Part shown: positions 9,107 through 15,637 of the stretch, piece after piece
Position numbering within the stretch: position 1 is the stretch's first letter
How the letters are laid out: each line of letters starts with the position of its first letter
From: Hellea sp039977295
GTDB lineage: Bacteria; Pseudomonadota; Alphaproteobacteria; Caulobacterales; Maricaulaceae
DNA length: 64,000 bases
Reading direction: 5' to 3'
NCBI GenBank assembly: GCA_039977295.1
Contig: JBDWDN010000003.1
Location: forward strand, 124,001 to 188,000
The notes under the pieces: model-generated
Database searches by the model: none
The model's input: the letters and a program-made list of their open reading frames with translations, nothing else
What the model was told of the DNA's origin: nothing
Position numbers and translations under genes: made by a program

Positions 9107-9181
9107 GCGCGATTAGCCCAGCGAGAGAGCCCTACATTCACATTATAGGGGTCACGGGTTCAATCCCAGCATCGCGCACCA
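9107..9181 (+). tRNA. tRNA-Val(CAC)-like gene, probably degenerate
   Basis: These 75 bases fold as a tRNA cloverleaf. The acceptor stem GCGCGAT / ATCGCGC pairs 7 of 7 and is followed by A and an encoded CCA. A D-arm (GCCC...GAGC), an anticodon loop TTCACAT (anticodon CAC, Val), a variable stretch GGGTC and a T-loop TTCAATC all sit in the expected places. Defects: one mismatch in the D stem (C-A), one in the anticodon stem (C-A), two in the T stem (A-C, G-A), and A instead of G19. The encoded CCA and intact acceptor argue for a real tRNA ancestor; the scattered mismatches suggest a pseudogene or an island-borne variant. Confidence 0.55.
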
Positions 9182-9186
9182 TTTGA

Positions 9187-9238
9187 CATTAACAATGACC
9201 GCGTGAGCGAAGCGAATGCTGTAGTGTCATTGTTAATG
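9187..9238. repeat. 13-bp perfect inverted repeat after the tRNA-like sequence
   Basis: CATTAACAATGAC (9187-9199) and GTCATTGTTAATG (9226-9238) are exact reverse complements around a 26-nt loop, beginning 5 bases after the CCA end. It could be a processing or terminator hairpin, or the trace of a mobile end. There is no T-run after the stem. Confidence 0.5.
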
Positions 9239-9369
9239 CGAGGCACGGAACGAAACCTGATTCAAATGACAGCTCAAGCGGCGAATGCCCAGGCAGGGGC
9301 GGCTGAATACAAGTTAAATTGCTCCAATCTTCAATGGCTCTCATCTAAAAATTCCGAAACCCTTCAAAA

Positions 9370-9471
9370 TCATCCTCCAATTTTCCAGATGAGCGGCGCG
9401 GGATCTGAATAGTCTTCCCGCCAATCCGTCGCAATTCGGGTGCGAGGATTATAGCCGGGTGGCCATTCCAC
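9370..9471 (-). pseudogene. Short coding fragment, probable gene remnant
   Basis: Minus-strand GTG 9471 to TGA 9370 encodes 33 residues with ordinary protein composition (VEWPPGYNPRTRIATDW, then YSDPAPLIWK). Just before the stop, a one-base shift continues as EDDFEGFRNF and then TAG, which suggests the tail of a frameshifted gene. No family recognised. Confidence 0.3.
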
Positions 9472-9501
9472 AAGTTAATTGCTATGTAAGTGCGAAATGG
9501 T

Positions 9502-9885
9502 TCAAATCCTATCTTCTAAAGCTTTTCTCAAAGCAAATATCGTTTCAGGACCACCCACCTGACCAAAATCAAAGTCCAGACCATGTTTATCAATCAACGA
9601 AATGGATATATCGTCAAACTCGTACAGCAATCGATATCTTTCAGTTATATTCCATTTTGGCTCAATGATACTATGCGCAAACAGGTTTCTTATTTGCTTA
9701 ATCAATGTGACACACATTGAAAGGTCGTTCCAAGGTAAGCGCGGTTGCGTAAGATTCCTTTCCTTGGCAAAATTATATAATGTGTGCGCCGCAATTGCAT
9801 AACGGACGAAAAGCTCATTTGGTGTCGTGGGCGCCTCTAACTCCACAGATAACCTATCAAATGCCTCGTGCAAATATTCCCCCAT
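9502..9885 (-). CDS. Small HEPN-like protein
   Basis: The 127-residue, mostly helical protein contains an R-x4-H arrangement (IRNLFAHS), the signature of HEPN-type ribonucleases and of related MltR-like folds. Helices flank it on both sides, as in HEPN four-helix bundles. Many HEPN proteins in defence islands are RNase toxins, but a single weak motif does not prove activity. It is AT-rich compared with the core and lies in the same orientation as the HNH, restriction-modification and Abi-like genes that follow on the minus strand. Start ATG 9883-9885. Confidence 0.6.
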   Translation of the reverse strand: MGEYLHEAFDRLSVELEAPTTPNELFVRYAIAAHTLYNFAKERNLTQPRLPWNDLSMCVTLIKQIRNLFAHSIIEPKWNITERYRLLYEFDDISISLIDKHGLDFDFGQVGGPETIFALRKALEDRI

Positions 9886-9973
9886 ACTCTTTTCCCTAAG
9901 ATCATAACTAAAAAGGGTACCACATTTTTTCCTGTGACTGGGACAGAAAAGTCGTCAAACAGTCCAAAATAGG

Positions 9974-10007
9974 TTCTGTGACACTCTCGAAAAATACTAC
10001 TATTTCA
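9974..10007. repeat. Copy A of a ~34-bp imperfect direct repeat
   Basis: TTCTGTGAC (9974-9982) and, after an AAAAA tract, TACTATTTCA (9998-10007) recur at 10732-10764 with the same order and near-identical spacing. Each copy sits immediately after the stop codon of a minus-strand gene (HNH here, the restriction-modification gene for copy B). A second shared block, CCACA-T-rich-CTGTGAC, lies outside both (9920-9937 and 10723-10740). Confidence 0.45.
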
Positions 10008-10011
10008 CATT

Positions 10012-10449
10012 TCAGTTGTATCTTAGTTTCAGCGTTTCAACATCTAAAAGCTTAAGGTCAATACTGGCTTCAATTTGGTCCCGATATTCGGCGTGAATTC
10101 TGCTGTCTAATTTTACGTTTCCGTTCTTGGGTGAGATTAAAATTAGGTCCAGGTCAAACAGACGATGGATATCTCGCCTTAGAAGGATTCCATTTTTGGC
10201 TTCATCACTCCCGTCTTCTGCAATAGGAACAATATGAGCGGCTTCCATGGCCTCCAATACTCGGCAACCTGTTAAGGCGCATCTTCCCTTAAACCTCTTG
10301 ATAACGTCACGTCGAAACTCAGACTGATTTGGGCGAGTTAGAATTTCATAGTATTTTAGTTGCCGAGAACGTTTTTGTGACGGTTTTCTCTTTAGGCTTT
10401 TGCGGCTCATGTTTGATTTTAAAGCCAAGTCGTTGAAGAACATTTCCAT
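10012..10449 (-). CDS. HNH endonuclease
   Basis: The 145-residue protein has a basic N-terminus (SRKSLKRKPSQKRSRQ) and a central HNH fold: CALTGC knuckle, AAHIVPIAEDG with the first His, NGILLRRDIHRLFD with Asn and the last His. This is the HNH_2 type seen in restriction endonucleases and stand-alone nucleases beside methylases. It cleaves double-stranded DNA if active. It lies in the same direction as the large methylase-type gene upstream, so it may act as, or replace, its nuclease partner. Start ATG 10449; an alternative is the ATG two codons later. Confidence 0.85.
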   Translation of the reverse strand: MEMFFNDLALKSNMSRKSLKRKPSQKRSRQLKYYEILTRPNQSEFRRDVIKRFKGRCALTGCRVLEAMEAAHIVPIAEDGSDEAKNGILLRRDIHRLFDLDLILISPKNGNVKLDSRIHAEYRDQIEASIDLKLLDVETLKLRYN

Positions 10450-10745
10450 AAGTGATCGAATTGAAATTGTGACGCCCTGTAGAGCTTTTTAGCGTAGGCC
10501 GTTCTTGCAATTAAATTCATTGGCATCAGGCCATGCTCCGTTTCTAAAAAATATGACCGTGAAGTCGAGAGGTTACCAAGCCCCAAATAAGAAGATGCCT
10601 TTTCAGTGTAAGCTTCCTTGCCTAATGCCCATAGCTTGGCAACTTCAGCTTCAACGGCTTCGCGTGTTAAGCTCTCTAATATATTGTCATGGTAAGTCTT
10701 TTTATCGTCTCTGGGAACGTTGCCACACTTTTTCTGTGACGGTAT
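10419..10745 (-). pseudogene. Start-less 108-codon ORF, probable truncated gene
   Basis: On the minus strand the frame is open from 10745 to TAA at 10421-10419 and reads as a plausible helical protein (for example HDNILESLTREAVEAEVAKL, then ATG-less until a late MPMN). No good start codon occurs in the first two thirds and a stop precedes the frame. It overlaps the first 31 bases of the HNH gene. This fills the 317-bp gap between the restriction-modification and HNH genes. I interpret it as the 3' remnant of a lost gene; a very short protein from the late ATGs cannot be excluded. Confidence 0.4.
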
Positions 10746-10764
10746 TTAAAAAAGTACTATTTCA
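10732..10764. repeat. Copy B of the ~34-bp imperfect direct repeat
   Basis: TTCTGTGAC (10732-10740) and TACTATTTCA (10755-10764) mirror copy A at 9974-10007. Copy B lies directly downstream of the restriction-modification stop codon. Confidence 0.45.
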
Positions 10765-10766
10765 TG

Positions 10767-13154
10767 CTATTCGCGAAGAAAGCCCAATGCATACACTTCA
10801 GGTATAAGTTTTTCTGAAAGTCGTCCGTATGCTTTCTCAAATGCTTCAAAACTTATCGCAACATCATCTCCGCTTTCGTTACGTTTTTTTAAAGCGTTAC
10901 GAATTTGATACCAACCCACATCTGGCCTATTAAGTTTAAATTCTTCGCGTACACCATACTCATCAGTTTTAGAAAAGTATATTTTCCATAACTCACGTCC
11001 CTCCTTCAGCACCTCACGAGATATCGAAGATAACTTTTTGCTCGATAAATACTGGGCCATAAAATCCGATTCGAAACGGTCGGGGGCATTAACCTCCTGC
11101 TCGTTAAAGGGTAGAAAGTGGTTGATGATTGACCATTTTTTATTACTCCATTCCAACTCATTCGCGCCCGCCGTAAGATTACTTCCGCTGAACAACATCC
11201 ATATTAAGCAATCGTTCTTAAACTCTTCGCTTAAAACTTCGGTGGGTTGTAAAAATTGATCCCTATCATTTATCCAAGTAGGCTTAATTAAACGCCTAAC
11301 AGCAAAAATTACAGCTATTTGCCATAGATTGTCAGGGACTATATAAAAGCCATTCCCAGTGCTAAAAACTGAAGATGTAATTGCGGTTTGTTTAGCTGCA
11401 TTTTGTAAATCATTGCTGTTCGCATACATATAGCCTATCGCGTCATCTCTCCAAGAAGTGACTTTTGCATGATTGTTCTGCGGTGAAATTGCATTTTTCA
11501 GGGGAATGTTTTTTGTATTTGTCTTCAATCGAGGGATCCATAGACTTAAGAAATTTTTGTTCGGAATATTGTAGAACGTCTTTTCGCCAATAGGGTCGCC
11601 ATTCTTGGCGAATACTTCTGTAGTTATTGACGTTATTGGAGTGCGTTTCTTTGCGTTTTGGTTTGTTTTCCATATCAAAAATCCAATAGGGAAATTGCCC
11701 TTTAACCCATCAAACGACTTACTAGGAACAATGAACCCATCCAAATACTTTGCATTCCAGACTAGTCTAAATTTTTCAAAGTTTGGTGCGTTAATGTACT
11801 TCAACTTGCTAAACATAGCTAAGGTCGCATTAGGAATTTCTTTAGCTATCCTCGCTATGAATTGTACAAAGAGTTCGCGAGCGGAATAACCATAATCTTC
11901 AGTATTCATCAGAGCGCTGATTTTTGTTCTCGCAACATTAGTTTTACCAGCATTGCCTTGGGAGTTTGCCGCTTCTGCATAGGGTGGGTTTATTAGGATT
12001 AGAATTTTTTTGTTTTCTTGAATTGCTTTTCTCAATGCTACAGGCATTTTGTTGGTCAATGAATAATCTATTCGCCCATCCTCTGTAATGTCGTCATTAA
12101 GATAATCATACTGGAATCGAGTGGCTGCAACACAGGTCTTAGTTGCCTTCATGACATCAATGTCAGCTTGGTCCACAGTGCTCATAAAAACCTTACGATG
12201 GTTAGAATGCTTGACCTCCAAATTCCCTACACCACAACACATGTCCCAAACGAAGTAATTCTTCTGCCAGTTTTTTCCCAACGTTTCCGTTAGTTTATCA
12301 TAAGCTTTATCCACAACATCAAGAGGTGTGTAGTATGCACCCTTGAAGCTTCGCTCATCTAAAGGAATCAAACTGTCTCGTCGTTCTAACAAATAATTAC
12401 GATATTCCTCCTTCGGAGGGCGGTCATAAATTGCCCAAAAACGACGATATCCCTCCATTCTTCCTAGAGGATAGTTAGCCCCCTCTAATGTAAAAACGGG
12501 TCTTTGACCTTTGTGAAGCAACTCGGCAGGGAGATTATCATGTGTTGCAATAGTTCCATCACTCATTATGTCAGCAAAGAACAATAACGCATATTTATCT
12601 TCGCCAACATCGATGATTTCTCGTCCGACCATATCCACCCATTTATCAAAGACTTGTTTTAGATTGTCGGGGGTAATTTGCGTTCGGGTTATTTCACCGG
12701 ATTTTATTGCAGCCTTAACAGTATTTACAAATTCTTCGGAATGAGTAGAGATTTTAAACGAGACGAAATATGTACCAATATGTGTGGAAACCTCATCTAA
12801 AGCCTCCTTAGTATACTGACTTGCCGACTTCCCCCACTTTATGGTTTTCTTTTGTAGAAAAGGAAGTACGTCAGATGTCTTCATTATTGCCGCTTTGTCT
12901 CTGTCTACAACGGCTAGAAATGGAGGCAAAGACTCCCCTTTATTTAGGTCAACCTGAACATAATGCAGGAGTTGAGTGAACATCGCATAGGTTGAGGTTC
13001 TTTTTTCTTTGGCTTCAAACCAAATTTCGTCAGTTTGAATATCCACTAACCCTTTCGAATAAGACTTAAGGCCAAGAGCCTTGATGTAAATATCTTTAAC
13101 ATCTTCCTCGGTTTTGGCATGCTGAAGATCATAATGAAGGTTTACTGCTGACAT
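10767..13154 (-). CDS. Type IIG-like restriction-modification protein (N6-adenine methylase with N-terminal ExK region)
   Basis: The 795-residue protein has an N6-adenine methyltransferase core: SAM motif I in VWDMCCGVGNLE (about residue 300) and catalytic NPPY in ILILINPPYAEA (about residue 390). The first 60 residues contain an ExK-type segment (DEIWFEAKEK) compatible with a PD-(D/E)xK nuclease, and the ~300 C-terminal residues would carry target recognition. That architecture fits Eco57I-like type IIG enzymes, in which one chain both cuts and methylates. An orphan methylase served by the neighbouring HNH nuclease is the alternative. Codon use is AT-rich compared with the flanking core genes, supporting acquisition. 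Confidence 0.85.
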   Translation of the reverse strand: MSAVNLHYDLQHAKTEEDVKDIYIKALGLKSYSKGLVDIQTDEIWFEAKEKRTSTYAMFTQLLHYVQVDLNKGESLPPFLAVVDRDKAAIMKTSDVLPFLQKKTIKWGKSASQYTKEALDEVSTHIGTYFVSFKISTHSEEFVNTVKAAIKSGEITRTQITPDNLKQVFDKWVDMVGREIIDVGEDKYALLFFADIMSDGTIATHDNLPAELLHKGQRPVFTLEGANYPLGRMEGYRRFWAIYDRPPKEEYRNYLLERRDSLIPLDERSFKGAYYTPLDVVDKAYDKLTETLGKNWQKNYFVWDMCCGVGNLEVKHSNHRKVFMSTVDQADIDVMKATKTCVAATRFQYDYLNDDITEDGRIDYSLTNKMPVALRKAIQENKKILILINPPYAEAANSQGNAGKTNVARTKISALMNTEDYGYSARELFVQFIARIAKEIPNATLAMFSKLKYINAPNFEKFRLVWNAKYLDGFIVPSKSFDGLKGNFPIGFLIWKTNQNAKKRTPITSITTEVFAKNGDPIGEKTFYNIPNKNFLSLWIPRLKTNTKNIPLKNAISPQNNHAKVTSWRDDAIGYMYANSNDLQNAAKQTAITSSVFSTGNGFYIVPDNLWQIAVIFAVRRLIKPTWINDRDQFLQPTEVLSEEFKNDCLIWMLFSGSNLTAGANELEWSNKKWSIINHFLPFNEQEVNAPDRFESDFMAQYLSSKKLSSISREVLKEGRELWKIYFSKTDEYGVREEFKLNRPDVGWYQIRNALKKRNESGDDVAISFEAFEKAYGRLSEKLIPEVYALGFLRE

Positions 13155-13305
13155 AATTTACAATCTTTCATTATCGTACTTGAGGCTTATGTAGTCATAT
13201 AAAACAATACTCATCCTGTCTCTTTTCAAAATGAATTTACCTCAGAGATGTAGTTGGCCTACCAAAGGCATTAAGCCCAATCCCATAAAACTAATTTATC
13301 CTGCC

Positions 13306-14100
13306 CTAAACACGATATTTACTAATTTTTTTGATTAACTGACTTCCTGTTTCAGTTAACGAAAATACAGTCTCAACTAAACTATTTTCCATAATACACT
13401 TTAATCCAGCCGAAACACCAACGAGGACCAACAACATGCCTATCACTGTAATTGTATTTGTTGGTTCATTAAAAAAGCTACTTTGGTCGTTAGTTATTTC
13501 AAAGTAATTTTTCAGAACCTCATTTACTATAACTGTTGCTATACCAAACAGTAAAAATCCGGCAGCAACAGTGAGTGCCCTAGTCGCAAGTGTTTCTCCT
13601 CTAACTAATCCCAACGTCTCTAGTTTCCGAAAATTGCCGTAGATTAGTCTAGAATCTTTATCTCTGCTTAATGCTTCTAAACTCTCCAAGTCTTTTGCAT
13701 TTAGTTCTTCTGCCGCAGACAATAGAATGTTATCGGTATTCTCCCTCATAATTTCATCTAATACGGCTTGCCAAATAGCTGCTTCAGGCTCATCGGCATC
13801 AATATCCTTTGCGTTATCAGCCCAACGTTCCAATTGGGAGGCTTTGCGTGGAGTAACATCAATCATTTTTATTGGCTGTTTGTTGGTAACTTTGTCTACA
13901 TGGGACTGAAGGTTTTTCATCCTCAGTCTTTCAATTGCATGCTTCGTTTTTTCACCCCAATAATTACCTATTATTTTTGCGGAAGGACCTAAAAGGTCTT
14001 GTATAACCCCTTTGGATGTCATGTTGTTCAACTCCGATAAAGCATCGGGCATTCCCTCTAAATCTTCACCGTCCTTCGACTTTACTTCTTCGTCACTCAA
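13306..14100 (-). CDS. Abi-alpha (DUF4393)-like membrane protein
   Basis: The 264-residue protein has an acidic N-terminus, then GPSAKIIGNYWGEKT followed by a charged helix. This resembles the opening of DUF4393/Abi-alpha proteins, as does the acidic segment DADEPEAAIWQAVLDEI. Two transmembrane helices lie near the C-terminus (ALTVAAGFLLFGIATVIV and TITVIGMLLVLVGVSAGL). Abi-alpha proteins are linked to phage-abortive infection. The match is from remembered family pattern only, so the name is tentative. It closes the AT-rich island and is convergent with nothing; its promoter faces the RND operon. Confidence 0.55.
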   Translation of the reverse strand: MSDEEVKSKDGEDLEGMPDALSELNNMTSKGVIQDLLGPSAKIIGNYWGEKTKHAIERLRMKNLQSHVDKVTNKQPIKMIDVTPRKASQLERWADNAKDIDADEPEAAIWQAVLDEIMRENTDNILLSAAEELNAKDLESLEALSRDKDSRLIYGNFRKLETLGLVRGETLATRALTVAAGFLLFGIATVIVNEVLKNYFEITNDQSSFFNEPTNTITVIGMLLVLVGVSAGLKCIMENSLVETVFSLTETGSQLIKKISKYRV

Positions 14101-14264
14101 AACAAGTCCTCCAAATAAATTAAGCTCACAATCAAATTATACCATAAAAAGGATTCTGTGCAGAATACAACCCAACACACAAAAACGAAGTTCATGTAGA
14201 AAACAGATTAGTACGCTCTGAACTTTCAATAATTACATGTCATATGTACGAAAGCCCCGTTTTT

Positions 14265-14289
14265 CAATAAATATTTATTGATAATCAAT
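14265..14289. promoter_or_regulatory. Overlapping palindromes upstream of RND operon
   Basis: CAATAAATATTTATTG (14265-14280) is a perfect 16-bp palindrome. It overlaps ATTGAT-A-ATCAAT (14277-14289), another perfect dyad. Both lie in the AT-rich gap between the divergent Abi-like and RND genes, where a regulator operator would be expected. No cognate regulator gene is adjacent. Confidence 0.35.
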
Positions 14290-14305
14290 AATTACCTGCT
14301 ATAAG

Positions 14306-14341
14306 CGTCTCATAAACCGGTGTGCCAACCGGTGGGAGACG
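14306..14341 (+). promoter_or_regulatory. Nested hairpin covering the RND operon ribosome-binding site
   Basis: CGTCTC (14306-14311) pairs with GAGACG (14336-14341). Inside it ACCGGT (14316-14321) pairs with ACCGGT (14328-14333) around a 6-nt loop. The likely Shine-Dalgarno GGGAG (14334-14338) is partly in the outer stem, 6 nt before ATG 14345. The fold could limit translation until opened. Confidence 0.45.
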
Positions 14342-14344
14342 AAA

Positions 14345-15637
14345 ATGACCGATTCACATGACGCCCGAAATCCATCTGATTTCGGCGAAACACATTCTAA
14401 TTATATTGGCGGCGACGCTCCGCCTAAGCGGCTTTGGATATGGCGTTTGCTTATCTTTGTGCTGCCCTTTCTGGTGATTGGCGGCGCTATTGCTGGCTTT
14501 ATGGCCATGGGCGCGCTTAAGCCTAAGCCCGAAGAGAAAGAGAATGTCGTTAAGGCCATTCCCGTCCTTACGTCTATGGCTGTGCAGGACAATGTCACCT
14601 TGACCGTCAATGTTCAGGGCGAAGTTCAGCCGCGCACCCAGATCAATATGGTCCCGCAAGTGAGCGGACTTATCACCTATATGTCGCCAAAATTCATCGA
14701 AGGCGGACGCTTTACCAAGGGCGATCTGTTAGTTCGGATTGAGCCGACTGAATTTGAGCTGCGCGTGACGCAGGCGCGGGCCAATGTCGCCCAAGCCGAA
14801 ACAGCGATCACCCGCGAGAAGTCCGAAGCCGCCATCGCCCGCCAGGATTGGGATGAATTAGGCCGCTCAGGCGCGCCGACGCCGCTTACCTTGCGCGAGC
14901 CGCAAATGGCCGAAGCCCAAGCGCAGCTTGCCTCTGTCAAAGCGCGCCTTGCCGAGGCAGAATTACAGCTGGCCCGCACATCGCTTTACGCGCCCTTTAC
15001 AGGCCGCGTGACCATGCGCCATGTCGATCAAGGCGAATTTGTAACCGCCGGGACGAAGCTGGGCGAAGTTTATGCCACCAATGTCATGGATGTTCGGCTG
15101 CCCATGACTAATGAAGAGCTACGCCGCGCGGGACTGACCCTTGGCTTTGAAGCCTCGGGTAAAACCGCAGGCATCCCCGTCACTTTATCTGCTGATGTGG
15201 CGGGTGTTTTTAGTGAATGGCAAGGGCGCATTGTCCGCACTGACAGCCGTTTTGATAGTAAGACACGCGTGCTTTATGCTTATACCGAAGTGCGCGACCC
15301 CTTCGGAGCGGGGGCCAGTAATGGCACGCCGCTTGCGCCGGGACTCTTTGTCAATGCGGCTGTCGATGGACAAAAGCTCGACGGCATTATTACCATCCCG
15401 CGCTCTGCTTTAAGAGGCGAGGATAAAGTCTATCTTGCCACAGAAGACGCGCTGTCCATCAAGACCGTCACCGTTATGTCATCAAATAGAGACCGCGCGA
15501 TCTTAAGCGGCGGTATCAGCGTGGGCGATTCCGTTATCACCTCCCCTATTCGCGGCGTCGCGGACGGTATGAAGATACAAGTCGTGAAACCCGGCGAGAC
15601 ATTATCGGCCGCGTCCTCAAATGAGGGAGATGAATAA
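14345..15637 (+). CDS. RND efflux periplasmic adaptor (HlyD/MFP family)
   Basis: The 430-residue protein has one N-terminal transmembrane helix (about residues 31-53, RLLIFVLPFLVIGGAIAG). It then shows the adaptor pattern: a lipoyl half (VQGEVQPRTQINMVPQVSG...LVRIEPTEFE), an alpha-helical hairpin rich in Ala/Gln, the second lipoyl half (YAPFTGRVTMRHVDQGEFV) and beta-barrel domains. It links the inner-membrane RND pump to an outer-membrane channel, which is not encoded nearby. The stop overlaps the next start (ATAATG), so the pair is co-translated. Confidence 0.93.
   Translation: MTDSHDARNPSDFGETHSNYIGGDAPPKRLWIWRLLIFVLPFLVIGGAIAGFMAMGALKPKPEEKENVVKAIPVLTSMAVQDNVTLTVNVQGEVQPRTQINMVPQVSGLITYMSPKFIEGGRFTKGDLLVRIEPTEFELRVTQARANVAQAETAITREKSEAAIARQDWDELGRSGAPTPLTLREPQMAEAQAQLASVKARLAEAELQLARTSLYAPFTGRVTMRHVDQGEFVTAGTKLGEVYATNVMDVRLPMTNEELRRAGLTLGFEASGKTAGIPVTLSADVAGVFSEWQGRIVRTDSRFDSKTRVLYAYTEVRDPFGAGASNGTPLAPGLFVNAAVDGQKLDGIITIPRSALRGEDKVYLATEDALSIKTVTVMSSNRDRAILSGGISVGDSVITSPIRGVADGMKIQVVKPGETLSAASSNEGDE

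Larger units (their letters stand above)
8801..9501. other. Gene-poor stretch before the island
   Basis: About 700 bp without a convincing intact gene. It holds an inverted repeat just after the phenoloxidase operon (8828-8877), a tRNA-Val-like sequence (9107-9181), a second hairpin (9187-9238) and a short minus-strand coding fragment (9370-9471). The open frames in it are short and lack coding character. It reads as a decayed junction between the phenoloxidase locus and the AT-rich island. Confidence 0.6.

Noticed and set aside
9203..9412. Open frame of 69 codons on the plus strand after the tRNA-like sequence
   Set aside because: GTG start inside the hairpin, no protein-like motif, overlaps the opposite-strand fragment; no coding evidence.
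9497..9512. GGTTCAAATCC resembling a tRNA T-loop
   Set aside because: No pairing arms or acceptor stem around it; it lies in the end of the HEPN-like gene.
10505..10807. 100-codon plus-strand frame
   Set aside because: Antisense to the start-less minus-strand ORF and the methylase 3' end; composition is not protein-like.
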